The notes: generated from the letters alone by a model not told the origin. 52,452 bases of DNA from Caulobacteraceae bacterium (GCA_947478785.1 CANJXI010000020.1:1-52452), one strand, 5' to 3'; shown: positions 7,061-15,937, counted from the first letter of the stretch. Translations and numbers: made by a program.

Positions 7061-7741
7061 ATGAGCCAGTTCGCCTTCGACCCGCCCGCCGTCGTCGCCG
7101 TGCCCGTGGAGGGCCAGGCCGGGGCGTTCCCGGTGCGGCGCATCCTCTGTGTCGGCCGCAACTATCACGCCCACCGGGTGGAAATGGGCGGCGACGACCG
7201 CGACCCGCCGTTCTTCTTCGCCAAGCCCGCTGACGCCATCGTCCCGCCGGGCCGCGACGTGGCCTATCCGCCGCGAACCGCCAACCTGCACCACGAGGTC
7301 GAGCTGGTGGTGGCGCTGAAGGCCGGCGGCGCGGACGTGCCGGTGGACAGCGCGCTGGGCCTGGTGTTCGGCTATGCGGTCGGCGTCGACATGACCCGGC
7401 GCGACCTGCAGAACGCCGCCAAGGACAAGGGCTATCCGTGGGAGGCCGCCAAGGGTTTCGACGACGCGGCCCCGATCTCGGCGATACGGCCCTGGTCGGG
7501 CGCGCCGCCGCAGGGCCGCATCCGGCTGTCGGTGAACGGCGCGGCCCGGCAGGACTCCACCCTCGACCGCATGATCTGGAACGTGGCCGAGATCATCGCG
7601 GAAGCCTCGCGGCTGTGGACGCTGGCGGCCGGCGACCTGATCTACACAGGCACGCCCGAGGGCGTCGGCCCGCTGGTCCGCGGCGACCGTGTCGAGGGCA
7701 AGGCCGAGGGGGTGGGCCGCCTTTCCTTCACGGTGGTCTGA
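7061..7741 (+). CDS. Fumarylacetoacetate hydrolase family protein, likely fumarylpyruvate hydrolase
   Basis: This 226-aa protein is one FAH catalytic domain. It has C-V-G-R-N-Y near residue 31, F-F-F-A-K-P near 52, metal-binding H-H-E-V-E-L, then G-V-D-M-T-R-R-D-L-Q, and Y-T-G-T-P-E-G-V-G near the C-terminus. The M-T-R-R-D-L-Q and P-W-E-x-x-K-x-F-D pattern is what I recall for NagK-type fumarylpyruvate hydrolases of the gentisate pathway. The next gene is a maleylpyruvate isomerase-like GST, overlapping by one base (TGATG), which supports this. No Shine-Dalgarno is evident. Other FAH-family activities (oxaloacetate decarboxylase, acylpyruvase) remain possible. Confidence 0.82.
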   Translation: MSQFAFDPPAVVAVPVEGQAGAFPVRRILCVGRNYHAHRVEMGGDDRDPPFFFAKPADAIVPPGRDVAYPPRTANLHHEVELVVALKAGGADVPVDSALGLVFGYAVGVDMTRRDLQNAAKDKGYPWEAAKGFDDAAPISAIRPWSGAPPQGRIRLSVNGAARQDSTLDRMIWNVAEIIAEASRLWTLAAGDLIYTGTPEGVGPLVRGDRVEGKAEGVGRLSFTVV

Positions 7742-8382
7742 TGGCCTGGACGCTGCATTCCCACTGGCGCGCGACCGCGCCCTACCGGGTGCGGATCGGC
7801 CTGGCGCTGAAGGGCCTGGCCTACGACTACGCCGCCGTGGATCTGGTGCATGGCGAGCAGCGGGCGCCGAAATACCGGGCGGTGAACCCGCAGGGGCTGA
7901 CGCCGGCGCTGGACATCGGCGGGCGGGTGCTGACCCAGAGCCTGGCCATCCTAGAGTGGCTGGAAGAGACCCATCCCGAGCCCGCGATCCTGCCTTCGGA
8001 CGCGCTCGACCGGCAGGTGGTGCGGACCATGGCGGGGATCGTCGCCTGCGACATCCACCCCCTGAACAACGCCCGCGTGGGCCGCAAGCTGGACAAGATG
8101 GGGATCGACCAGGCGGGAATCCTCGAGTGGACTCAAGGGTGGATCCGCGACGGCTTCGACGCGCTGGAGCCGCTGGTGGCGCGCCACGGCCAGGGCTTCG
8201 CCTTTGGCGACCGGCCGACCATCGCCGACTGCTGCCTGGTCCCGCAGGTCTATTCGGCCAATCGCTACGAGGTCGATCTGGCGCCCTGGCCGGCGATCCG
8301 CGCCGCCGCCGAGCGGGCGGCCGGGCATCCGGCGTTCGCGGCCGCGCACCCCACCCGCCAGCCGGACGCCGTCGCGCCCTGA
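7741..8382 (+). CDS. Maleylpyruvate/maleylacetoacetate isomerase (zeta-class GST)
   Basis: This 213-aa protein has a thioredoxin-like N-terminal domain (S-H-W-R-A-T-A-P-Y-R-V-R-I, then N-P-Q-G-L-T-P-A-L). The helical C-terminal domain carries A-C-D-I-H-P-L-N-N and D-R-P-T-I-A-D-C-C-L-V-P-Q. The C-D-I-H-P-x-N-N block marks glutathione-dependent maleylpyruvate or maleylacetoacetate isomerases such as NagL and MaiA. One oddity: the usual Ser-Ser pair before the Y-R-V-R-I motif reads Ala-Thr here. It overlaps the hydrolase gene by one base, so the two are translated together. With that partner, maleylpyruvate to fumarylpyruvate to pyruvate plus fumarate is the best guess. Confidence 0.85.
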   Translation: MAWTLHSHWRATAPYRVRIGLALKGLAYDYAAVDLVHGEQRAPKYRAVNPQGLTPALDIGGRVLTQSLAILEWLEETHPEPAILPSDALDRQVVRTMAGIVACDIHPLNNARVGRKLDKMGIDQAGILEWTQGWIRDGFDALEPLVARHGQGFAFGDRPTIADCCLVPQVYSANRYEVDLAPWPAIRAAAERAAGHPAFAAAHPTRQPDAVAP

Positions 8383-8429
8383 ATGGCCTCGGGCTTGCGC
8401 CCGGTCCTCGTCCGCCCTAGAGGCGCGGC

Positions 8430-9074
8430 ATGCTCGACGACCTGAAATCCAACAACCGCGCCTGGGCGGCCCGCAAGGTGGCCGCGGACCCCGGCTTCTT
8501 CAAGCGCCTGGAGGGCCAGCAGGCGCCGCAGTACCTGTGGATCGGCTGCTCGGACAGCCGCGTGCCGGCCAACGAGATCGTCGATCTCGATCCAGGCGAA
8601 CTGTTCGTGCACCGCAACGTCGCCAACCTGGCCCCGCCGCAGGACGCCAACTACCTGTCGGTGCTGCAATTCGCCGTCGACGTGATCAAGGTGAAGCACG
8701 TGATGGTGGTGGGCCACTACGGCTGCGGCGGGATCGCGGCGGCCGTGGACGGCGTGCGGCGCGGCCTCGTCGATCACTGGCTGCATCCGATCCGTGAGGT
8801 CTGCAAACACAATCGCGCCGAGCTCGACGCGATCCCCGAGGAGCGCGCCCGCCTGGACCGGCTGTGCGAGCTGAACGTGATCCGCCAAGTGCGCAACGTG
8901 GCCTCCGACGTGTTCGTGCAGGACGCCTGGGCGCGCGGGCAGGAACTGTGCGTCCACGGCTGGGTCTATTCGCTGGGCACCGGCCTGGTGAACGACCTGA
9001 ACGTCACCGTGGGCGACCCCGCGGCCCTGGCCAGGCTGGAGGCCGATCGGGCGGCCGGATGGCGGGCCGGTTAA
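8430..9074 (+). CDS. can: Beta-class carbonic anhydrase
   Basis: This 214-aa enzyme interconverts CO2 and bicarbonate in the cytoplasm. All zinc-site residues are present: Cys40, the Asp42/Arg44 dyad in C-S-D-S-R, and His96/Cys99 in G-H-Y-G-C-G-G. The H-R-N-V-A-N-L motif (61-67) and length fit the Can (YadF) group. It lies 47 bp after the isomerase gene and may read through from it, but no function links them. GAGGC lies a few bases before the ATG. Confidence 0.95.
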   Translation: MLDDLKSNNRAWAARKVAADPGFFKRLEGQQAPQYLWIGCSDSRVPANEIVDLDPGELFVHRNVANLAPPQDANYLSVLQFAVDVIKVKHVMVVGHYGCGGIAAAVDGVRRGLVDHWLHPIREVCKHNRAELDAIPEERARLDRLCELNVIRQVRNVASDVFVQDAWARGQELCVHGWVYSLGTGLVNDLNVTVGDPAALARLEADRAAGWRAG

Positions 9075-9191
9075 CCACGCCGGCAAGGCGCGCCGGGGCC
9101 TTCGCACTCGGCCGGCCGCCCCCCGCGGATTAAAGCTGAATCAAGTTTTACCGTCTCTGGCGCCCATTCCTTCACCCTGATCGCCCATGCT

Positions 9192-9219
9192 GGACATCCA
9201 GGTTCAGAATTGGGTGTCC
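9192..9219 (+). promoter_or_regulatory. 5' UTR hairpin abutting the TadG-like start codon
   Basis: GGACATCC (9192-9199) can pair with GGGTGTCC (9212-9219), with one G-U pair. The hairpin ends one base before the ATG at 9221, and its right arm holds the only purine-rich stretch that could serve as a Shine-Dalgarno sequence. Confidence 0.3.
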
Positions 9220-9220
9220 G

Positions 9221-10843
9221 ATGCGTCGTCATCTCGACAAGATCAGGCCGATCCGGGCCCGCCTCGCGGGCGCCTTCGCGCGGGACAGGCGCGGCGCGAC
9301 CGCCGTGGCCTTCGCGCTGTCCTTCGCCGTCCTGGCGCCGTTGTCGCTGGGCGTCTTCGACGTCTACATGGGCAGCGAGCAGCGCGGCAAGCTGCAGGAC
9401 GCGCTGGACGCCGCGACCCTGTTCGCCGCCCGCTCCAGCGCCCAGACCGACACCGCCATCGACGCCGTGGGCGACACCGCGCTCGCCGCCAACCTGAAGC
9501 TGATCAGCGGGGCGACGCTGCAATCGTCCAATTTCCACCTCTCGGGAACCAAGGTGGTCGCGTCGGCCTCGGTCACCCTGCCGGCCTTCGCGCCGACGCT
9601 GTTCGCCCACCAGCCGGTGCAGGTGAACGCCGAGGTGCAGCGGGCCATGGACCGGCTGGAGGTCACGCTGGTGCTCGACAACACGGGCTCCATGACGATG
9701 AACGGCAGCCCGAAGCTGTCGACCCTGAAGACCCAGGCGAAGATCCTGGTGGACAAGCTGTCGGCGGCCGCGGCGCGCAGCTCCGACCCGACGCCCCTGC
9801 GCATCTCGCTGGTGCCGTTCTCCAACACGGTGCGGGTGCAGGGGAACACCAGCGTGTCGTCCTACAACAACGCCTCCCACACCGGGACCGGGATCCCGAG
9901 CTGGATCGAACCGCAGGGCAAGTCGCACTGGGGGACCGGCCGGTCCGACATCTTCAGCACCCAGTACACCGACCGGTTCACCGTGCTGAAGTCGATGAGC
10001 GGCGGGAACCTGCCCTGGGCCGGCTGCGTCGAGGCCCGCCCGCAGCCCTATGACGTGCAGGAGACGGCGCCGACCTCCACCGACAACGACACCATGTTCG
10101 TGCCGTTCTTCTGGCCGGACGAGCCGAACAGCAACGGCTACAATTCCTCGTTCAACACCTACATCGCCGATGGGTCCCCCAGTCCGATCAATTGGTTGAG
10201 CCTGGAGAAGAACCCGGCGAAATACAACGGCAAGACGCCGACCAACGGGACGTTCACGGCGCTCGGCATGACCTATACCAAGGGCCCCAACGCCGGGTGC
10301 ACGCTGCAGCCGATCATCCGCCTGACCACCGACTTCACCGCTATCAAGACCGGCATCGACAACATGAACGCCATCGGGGAAACCAACATCCCCATGGGCC
10401 TGGTCTGGGGCTGGCACACGCTGACGCCCAACGCGCCGTTCGCGGACGGCTCGGCCTACAACACGCCGCACCTGAAGAAGGTGGTCATCCTGATGACCGA
10501 CGGCGAGAACACCGACTACGATTCCAGCGACGCCAACGCGTCCTACTATGGCGGCTTCGGCTTCATCTGGCAGGGTCTGCTGAGCGGGCTGGGGGTGAAC
10601 TCGACATCGACCCAGCGGACCGCAGCGATCGACGCGCGGCTGGGCATCCTGTGCAGCAACATGAAGGCCCAGAAGATCCAGATCTACACCATCCGGGTGG
10701 AGGTCACGAGCGGCACCTCGACCCTCCTGCAGAACTGCGCCTCAAGCCCCGACATGTTCTTCGACGTGACCAACGTGGCCAACCTGGGCCTGGCGTTCGA
10801 CGCCATCGCGGGGGCCATCACCAACCTGCGGATCTCGCACTAG
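9221..10843 (+). CDS. TadE/TadG-like pseudopilus protein with VWA domain
   Basis: This 540-aa protein starts with a basic stretch followed by R-R-G-A-T-A-V-A-F-A-L (about 23-33). That is the processing-site-like motif of TadE/G pseudopilins, and it leads into one transmembrane helix (about 26-48). A von Willebrand A domain begins at D153-N-T-G-S-M158, a MIDAS variant, with T-D-G-E-N later. The middle contains a long Ser/Asn/Thr-rich insertion with a few cysteines. Family members are anchored in the membrane and exposed outside or in the periplasm, associated with Flp/Tad pili. The rest of a tad locus is absent here, so this is a solitary copy. Confidence 0.82.
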   Translation: MRRHLDKIRPIRARLAGAFARDRRGATAVAFALSFAVLAPLSLGVFDVYMGSEQRGKLQDALDAATLFAARSSAQTDTAIDAVGDTALAANLKLISGATLQSSNFHLSGTKVVASASVTLPAFAPTLFAHQPVQVNAEVQRAMDRLEVTLVLDNTGSMTMNGSPKLSTLKTQAKILVDKLSAAAARSSDPTPLRISLVPFSNTVRVQGNTSVSSYNNASHTGTGIPSWIEPQGKSHWGTGRSDIFSTQYTDRFTVLKSMSGGNLPWAGCVEARPQPYDVQETAPTSTDNDTMFVPFFWPDEPNSNGYNSSFNTYIADGSPSPINWLSLEKNPAKYNGKTPTNGTFTALGMTYTKGPNAGCTLQPIIRLTTDFTAIKTGIDNMNAIGETNIPMGLVWGWHTLTPNAPFADGSAYNTPHLKKVVILMTDGENTDYDSSDANASYYGGFGFIWQGLLSGLGVNSTSTQRTAAIDARLGILCSNMKAQKIQIYTIRVEVTSGTSTLLQNCASSPDMFFDVTNVANLGLAFDAIAGAITNLRISH

Positions 10844-10849
10844 CGGGCG

Positions 10850-10966
10850 TCTAGAGCGCGTCAGGGTGAAGTGGATACCGGCACACCCGTCCGACGCGCT
10901 CTAAACATATGAAGATAGACCCTTTTCATCCGGTTCAAGTGATTCCACTTGAACCGGAAAGGGTCT
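10850..10966 (-). repeat. 117-bp double-hairpin repeat, copy A
   Basis: Two adjacent inverted repeats make up the element. One is 10917-10966 (arms built on GGTTCAAGTG/CACTTGAACC and AGACCC/GGGTCT). The other is 10852-10903 (arms TAGAGCGCGT/ACGCGCTCTA). Read on the minus strand, copy A aligns without gaps to 49564-49680; by hand 94 of 117 positions match, and 47 of the first 50. It fills the gap between the TadG-like gene and the convergent oxygenase gene, and its last two bases fall in the oxygenase stop codon. It probably also acts as a bidirectional terminator. Confidence 0.85.
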
Positions 10967-11918
10967 AGGCCAGCCGGATCTCGCGCAGGCGTTCCTGGAG
11001 GAACTCGTCGGCGGTGATCGGGACCGGGTAGCGGTCGGGGTGGGCCGCTCCGACGCAGGACGGCAGGGTCGCGATCTCGTAGTCCGAGTTGAAGTGCAGG
11101 AAGAACGGCGCCGAATAGCGCGCGAAGCCGCGCCGCTCGGGCGCCGGATTGACCACCCGATGGGTGGTGGACGGCAGCCGGTGATTGGTCAGGCGCTGCA
11201 GCATGTCGCCGATGTTGCAGACCAGCGAGCCCGGCGGCGGATTGACCGCCAGCCAGCGCCCGTCGCGGTCGAGCACTTCCAGCCCGGCCTCCTCGGCGCC
11301 CAGCAGAAGGGTGATGACGTTGATGTCCTCGTGCGCGGCGGCGCGGATGTTCGGGCCGTCGGCGGCGACCGGCGGATAGTGCAGCAACCGCAGGACCGAA
11401 TTGCCGAAATCGACGGTGGGGACGAAGAAGCAGCGCTCAAGGCCGAGATAGACGGCGATCGCCTCCAGCACCTTCAGGCCCATTTCCTCGAGCGCCGCGT
11501 AGAGCCAGCCCACGGCCTCGTGGAAGCCCGCGACGTCGGCGTCGGGCCAGACATTGTCGGCCATTTGGGCGCGGTAGGGATGGCCCGGCGGCAGGTCGCG
11601 GCCGACGTGCCAGAATTCCTTCAGGTCGAAGTTGGTCTCGCCCTTGGCGGTCTCGATCCCGAACGGCGTGTAGCCACGCTGGCCGCCCACCGGCAGCCGG
11701 TATTTCAGCTTGTCGGCCTCGGAGAGCGCGAAGAACCGCTTGGCCGCGTCCAGAGCAGCGTCGATCCTCGCCTGCGTTAGGCCGTGGTCAGAAATCACCG
11801 CGAAGCCGTAGCGGGCGAAGGATGCGCCCAGGGTTTCGGCGAAGCTGTCGAAGTCGCTGGTGAAAGCGGTGAACGACACCGGCTCGATGCGCGCGGGAAG
11901 GGCGTGGGCCTGGCTCAT
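10965..11918 (-). CDS. 2-oxoglutarate/Fe(II) oxygenase, isopenicillin N synthase-like
   Basis: This 317-aa protein has the DIOX_N region (15-125) and a 2OG-Fe(II) core. The facial triad is His196, Asp198 (A-H-E-D) and His253, and the 2-oxoglutarate-binding Arg267 lies in R-Y-S. The family covers isopenicillin N synthase, gibberellin and flavonol oxygenases and the ethylene-forming enzyme; many bacterial members have no known substrate. I cannot name one here. GAAGG seven bases before 11918 supports the start. The Kef-type gene on the same strand ends upstream of it with a 10-bp gap between the two genes, so they may be cotranscribed. The 3' end runs directly into repeat copy A. Confidence 0.87.
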   Translation of the reverse strand: MSQAHALPARIEPVSFTAFTSDFDSFAETLGASFARYGFAVISDHGLTQARIDAALDAAKRFFALSEADKLKYRLPVGGQRGYTPFGIETAKGETNFDLKEFWHVGRDLPPGHPYRAQMADNVWPDADVAGFHEAVGWLYAALEEMGLKVLEAIAVYLGLERCFFVPTVDFGNSVLRLLHYPPVAADGPNIRAAAHEDINVITLLLGAEEAGLEVLDRDGRWLAVNPPPGSLVCNIGDMLQRLTNHRLPSTTHRVVNPAPERRGFARYSAPFFLHFNSDYEIATLPSCVGAAHPDRYPVPITADEFLQERLREIRLA

Positions 11919-11928
11919 GGGCGGCCTT

Positions 11929-13824
11929 CTATACCCGCTCGCGATGGCTCTCCAGACGGTCCGAAGGCCGGGTGATCACCGCCTGCGCCTCGCCATCGTC
12001 CTCCTCGTCGTCGAGCTTGGCCATCTCGGCGCTGATCAGCCGCTCGAAGGTCTCGCGCGACGCCCGGGTGGCGGCGATGTAGGGCTCGCCCTGGCCGGCG
12101 ATGGGCCGCAGCTGGTTGAACAGCGCCCGGTCGTGCTCGCGGAACAGCACGGCGGCCTTCAGCGCGCGGCGCTCCGAGAGGCCCAGGCGCACCAGGGCGT
12201 GGCGGCCAAAGTTCAGCGAACCCTCGTACATCTCCCGCTCCACCTCGTCCGCCCCCGCGTCGAGGAGTTCGTAGGCGTGGCTGCGGTCGAACGCGCGCGA
12301 CATGATCGCCAGGTTCGGGAAGGCCTGCTTGGCCGCCGCGACCATCTCGGTCGCCTTGTCGCGATCGTCGATGGCGATCACCAGGAGCCTCGCCTTCTCC
12401 GCTCCCGCCGTGCGCAGCAGGTCCAGCCGGCTGGCGTCGCCATAGTGCACCCGCCAGCCGAACCGGCGAACCAGGTCGATGCTGTCGATGGACGAATCCA
12501 GCAGCACCACCTTGAAGCCGTTGGCGATCAGCAGGCGGGTGGCGATCTGGCCGAAGCGGCCGAAACCCGCGACGATGACGTCGGGGTCGGCCTCGTCGAA
12601 GGCCAGGCGTTCGGGCTCCTTCCGGTCGGGCCGGCGCGCCAGCACCAGCCGTTCATAGGCGGCCGAGACCAGCGGGGTGGCGGCCATGGAGACGGCGACC
12701 ACGGCGGTGAGCAGGCGCGCGAGCTCGGCGTCCATGATCCGCGCGCCCAGCACGAAACCCAGCAGGACGAAGGCGAACTCGCCGCCCTGGGCCAGCGAGA
12801 CCGCCGTGGTCAACGCGGTGCGGTGGGCGTGGCGGAAGAGGCGCCCGGCGGCGTACATGGCCAGCGTCTTGAGCGCGATCAGGCCGGCAACCAGGCCCAG
12901 GATCAGCACGGGGTGGGCCATCACCAGGCCCGCGTCGAGGCCCGCCCCCACGGTGATGAAGAACAGGCCGAGCAGCAGGCCCCGGAACGGCTCGATGTCG
13001 GTCTCCAGCTCGCGGCGGAACTCACTCTCGGCCAGCACCACGCCGGCCAGGAAGGCGCCCAGGGCCGGCGACAGGCCGACCAGCTCCATCAGGGCGGCCA
13101 CCGCCACCACCAGCAGCAGCGCCGAGGCGGTGAAGATCTCGCGCAGGCGGGCCGCGGCGATGAAGCGGAACATCGGCCGGGTCAGGTAGCGCCCACCCAC
13201 CGCCACGGCGCCCACCGCCGCCATCTGGGCCAGCGCGCGCGCCCAGCCGGGAAGCGACGCCAGCAGTCCCGCGTCGTGCGCGCCGGGCGCGGCCGGGATC
13301 GCCCCGGCCGGCGCCAGCAGCGGCAGGAGCGCGAAGAGCGGGATCACCGCCAGGTCCTGGAACAGCAGCACCCCGAAGGAGGCCTCGCCCACCGGGCCTT
13401 GCCTGAGGCCCCGCTCCTCGAGGCTCTGCAGCACGATGGCGGTGGACGACATGGCGAGGATCAGGCCGACGGCGAAGCCCACTCGCCAGTCGAGGCCGAA
13501 GGCCAAGGCCGCCGCCATCACCAGCCCGGCGGTGGCCAGCAGCTGGGCCGCGCCCAGGCCGAAGATCGTCGTGCGCATCCGCCACAGAAGCGCCGGGCGC
13601 ACCTCCAGGCCTATCAGGAACAGCAGGATCACCACGCCGAACTCGGCGAAGCGCTGCACCTCGCCAGGTTCGCCCACCAGGTTCAACAGGAAGGGGCCGA
13701 CCAGGACTCCGGCGATCAGGTATCCGAGCACCGAGCCCAGCCCCAGGCGCTTGGCGATCGGCACCGAAATCACGCCGGCGGCCAGGTAGACCATGGCCTG
13801 GATAAGGAGCGAGTGGCCGTTCAT
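11929..13824 (-). CDS. Kef-type monovalent cation:proton antiporter (CPA2)
   Basis: This 631-aa protein has an N-terminal CPA2 Na+/H+ exchanger domain of about 12 membrane helices (residues 5-390, with L-L-F-L-I-G-L-E, S-S-T-A-I-V-L and F-Q-D-L-A-V-I-P). A RCK/TrkA-N domain follows, starting at V-I-V-A-G-F-G-R-F-G-Q. The C-terminus is acidic and probably cytoplasmic. It exports K+ (or Na+) in exchange for protons, probably in pH or electrophile defence. The H-x-x-x-D/Q-D-L-A layout is that of KefB/KefC, but regulation by glutathione adducts is not shown by the sequence. The ATG at 13824 starts just before the first helix; no clear Shine-Dalgarno precedes it. It is divergent from scoA. Confidence 0.88.
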   Translation of the reverse strand: MNGHSLLIQAMVYLAAGVISVPIAKRLGLGSVLGYLIAGVLVGPFLLNLVGEPGEVQRFAEFGVVILLFLIGLEVRPALLWRMRTTIFGLGAAQLLATAGLVMAAALAFGLDWRVGFAVGLILAMSSTAIVLQSLEERGLRQGPVGEASFGVLLFQDLAVIPLFALLPLLAPAGAIPAAPGAHDAGLLASLPGWARALAQMAAVGAVAVGGRYLTRPMFRFIAAARLREIFTASALLLVVAVAALMELVGLSPALGAFLAGVVLAESEFRRELETDIEPFRGLLLGLFFITVGAGLDAGLVMAHPVLILGLVAGLIALKTLAMYAAGRLFRHAHRTALTTAVSLAQGGEFAFVLLGFVLGARIMDAELARLLTAVVAVSMAATPLVSAAYERLVLARRPDRKEPERLAFDEADPDVIVAGFGRFGQIATRLLIANGFKVVLLDSSIDSIDLVRRFGWRVHYGDASRLDLLRTAGAEKARLLVIAIDDRDKATEMVAAAKQAFPNLAIMSRAFDRSHAYELLDAGADEVEREMYEGSLNFGRHALVRLGLSERRALKAAVLFREHDRALFNQLRPIAGQGEPYIAATRASRETFERLISAEMAKLDDEEDDGEAQAVITRPSDRLESHRERV

Positions 13825-13916
13825 GGCGCCAATGGACGCCGCATTCCTGGGCGTTGCACGCGATTTTTCGTCAGGCGCCGTTCTCAAATGCTGCGTTGCG
13901 GCGTAACAGGATCGGC

Positions 13917-14630
13917 ATGGCCAGCAAGGTGAGCAACACAGCCGCAGACGCGCTTTCGGGCGTGCTGTTCGACGGCATGACGATCATGGCGGGGGGCTTC
14001 GGGCTCTGCGGCATTCCCGAGAACCTGACCGGAGCGATCCGCGAGGCGGGGGTCAAGGACCTGACGATCATCTCCAACAACTGCGGGGTGGACGACTTCG
14101 GGCTCGGGATCCTGCTGGCGGGCGGGCAGATCCGGAAGATGATCTCCAGCTACGTGGGCGAGAACAAGCTGTTCGCCGAGCTCTACCTCTCCGGAAAGCT
14201 GGAACTGGAGTTCAACCCGCAGGGCACACTCGCCGAGCGCATCCGGGCCGGCGGCGCCGGCATCCCGGCCTTCTTCACCAAGACCGGGGTCGGCACCCTG
14301 GTGGCGGAGGGCAAGGAGGTCCGCGAGTTCGACGGCGAACTCTATGTGATGGAGCGGGGGCTGACCGCCGACCTCGCCATCGTCAAGGCGTACAAGGGCG
14401 ACCACGCGGGCAACCTGACCTATCGGCGCACCGCGCGGAACTTCAACCCGATGATGGCCACGGCCGGCAAGGTGACGGTCGCCGAGGTCGAGGAGCTAGT
14501 GGTCACCGGCCAGCTCGACAAGGACAACATCCATACGCCGGGCATCTATGTCGACCGCCTGGTCGAGGGCGCGCACTTCGAAAAACGCATCGAACAACGC
14601 ACCACGCGCCCGCGCGAAGAGGTGGCCTGA
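13917..14630 (+). CDS. scoA: Succinyl-CoA:3-ketoacid CoA-transferase subunit A
   Basis: This 237-aa family I CoA-transferase alpha subunit has G-G-F-G-L-C-G-I-P-E near residue 28, S-N-N-C-G-V, and the E-F-N-P-Q-G-T-L-A-E-R-I-R-A-G-G-A-G-I-P block. With subunit B it transfers CoA from succinyl-CoA to acetoacetate, so that ketone bodies and PHB breakdown products can enter the TCA cycle. AGGA before 13917 supports the start; the in-frame ATG at 13854 overlaps the divergent promoter. scoB follows with no gap. An acetate:acetoacetate enzyme (AtoD) is less likely from the sequence. Confidence 0.93.
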   Translation: MASKVSNTAADALSGVLFDGMTIMAGGFGLCGIPENLTGAIREAGVKDLTIISNNCGVDDFGLGILLAGGQIRKMISSYVGENKLFAELYLSGKLELEFNPQGTLAERIRAGGAGIPAFFTKTGVGTLVAEGKEVREFDGELYVMERGLTADLAIVKAYKGDHAGNLTYRRTARNFNPMMATAGKVTVAEVEELVVTGQLDKDNIHTPGIYVDRLVEGAHFEKRIEQRTTRPREEVA

Positions 14631-15275
14631 ATGGCTTGGACCCGCGAAGAGATCGCCGCCCGCGCCGCCAAGGAGCTGCGCGACGGCTTCTATGTGAACC
14701 TGGGCATCGGCATCCCGACCCTGGTGGCCAACTACATCCCGCCCGGCGTCGAAGTCACCCTGCAGAGCGAGAACGGCATGCTGGGCATGGGACCGTTCCC
14801 CACCGAGGATGAGATCGACGCCGACCTGATCAACGCCGGCAAGCAGACGATCACCGAACTGCCCTCGTCGTCCTACTTCTCCAGCGCCGACAGCTTCGCG
14901 ATGATCCGCGGCGGCCATATCGACCTGTCGATCCTGGGCGCCATGCAGGTCTCGGCCGGCGGCGACCTGGCCAACTGGATGGTGCCCGGCAAGATGGTCA
15001 AGGGCATGGGCGGCGCCATGGACCTGGTGGCCGGCGTCAACCGCGTGGTGGTGGTCATGGAGCACACCGAGAAGACCGGCGCGCCCAAGCTGCTGCCCGC
15101 CTGCACCCTGCCCCTGACCGGCCAGAAGGTGGTCGACCTGGTGGTCACCGAACTGGGCGTCTTCGACGTCGCGCGCGGCAAGCGGCCGCTCACCTTGCTG
15201 GAGCTCGCGCCCGGCGTGACGCTGGATGAAGTGCGGGCGAAGACCGGGGCGGCGTTCGAGACGGCGCTTAGCTGA
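14631..15275 (+). CDS. scoB: Succinyl-CoA:3-ketoacid CoA-transferase subunit B
   Basis: This 214-aa beta subunit has catalytic Glu47 in S-E-N-G-M-L-G, the residue that forms the glutamyl-CoA thioester. It also has V-N-L-G-I-G-I-P-T (22-30), G-G-H-I-D and the G-A-M-D-L-V-A-G motif. The gene begins on the base after the scoA stop, so the two subunits are made from one message in equal amounts. Confidence 0.95.
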   Translation: MAWTREEIAARAAKELRDGFYVNLGIGIPTLVANYIPPGVEVTLQSENGMLGMGPFPTEDEIDADLINAGKQTITELPSSSYFSSADSFAMIRGGHIDLSILGAMQVSAGGDLANWMVPGKMVKGMGGAMDLVAGVNRVVVVMEHTEKTGAPKLLPACTLPLTGQKVVDLVVTELGVFDVARGKRPLTLLELAPGVTLDEVRAKTGAAFETALS

Positions 15276-15355
15276 GGCCGGCCTCGCATCCGCCACGGGG
15301 TGCGCCTACGTATTGCTCGTGAGCCAATCAACCCCACGAGTGGTACCCTAAGCCC

Positions 15356-15937
15356 ATGAAGACGCGCCTGATCGCGGCCATCGCCGCCTCCGCCCTGATC
15401 CTGGCCGACGCCGCCCCGGCGGCGGCGGCGCTGAAGACCGCCGTGTTCGCGGGCGGCTGCTTCTGGTCGGCCGAGCACGACATCGAGCATACGCCGGGCG
15501 TGACCGCAGTGGTGGTCGGCTATTCCGGCGGGGCCCGGGCCAGGCCCAGCTACGAGAACCATGAGGGCCACCTGGAATCGATACGGGTGACCTACGATCC
15601 GGACAAGATCACCTACGCCCAGCTGGTCGACGCCTTCTTCCACCACATCGACCCCACCGATCCGAACGGCCAGATCTGCGACTACGGGCCGTCCTACCGG
15701 ACCGCGGTCTTCGTCTCGACGCCCGAGGAGAAGGCGGCCGCCGAGGCGGTCAAGGCGCAGGTGGCCAAGGCGCTCCACCAGCCGGTGGCGACCATGATCC
15801 TGCCGGCCTCCACCTTCTGGATGGGCGAGGGTTATCACCAGGACTACGCCAAGAATAACCCGATGGCTTACATGCAGTACCGGATCGGCTGCGGGCGCGA
15901 CCGCAAGCTCAAGGCGGTTTGGGGCGGCCGCTCCTAA
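15356..15937 (+). CDS. msrA: Peptide methionine-S-sulfoxide reductase, exported
   Basis: This 193-aa protein has catalytic Cys35 in G-G-C-F-W-S-A-E, followed by G-Y-S-G-G, H-I-D-P-T-D and the E-G-Y-H-Q-D-Y block. It repairs oxidised methionine (S-epimer). Residues 1-24 form a signal peptide ending in A-x-A, so this copy works in the periplasm and needs an outside source of electrons. The dsbD-like gene at 25765 is one candidate in the same window. Its last 29 bases overlap the 3' end of the convergent glycosyltransferase gene. Confidence 0.93.
   Translation: MKTRLIAAIAASALILADAAPAAAALKTAVFAGGCFWSAEHDIEHTPGVTAVVVGYSGGARARPSYENHEGHLESIRVTYDPDKITYAQLVDAFFHHIDPTDPNGQICDYGPSYRTAVFVSTPEEKAAAEAVKAQVAKALHQPVATMILPASTFWMGEGYHQDYAKNNPMAYMQYRIGCGRDRKLKAVWGGRS

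Noticed and set aside
13854..13916. Longer N-terminus for scoA from the ATG at 13854
   Set aside because: The extra residues are not part of the CoA-transferase fold, and AGGA marks the start at 13917.
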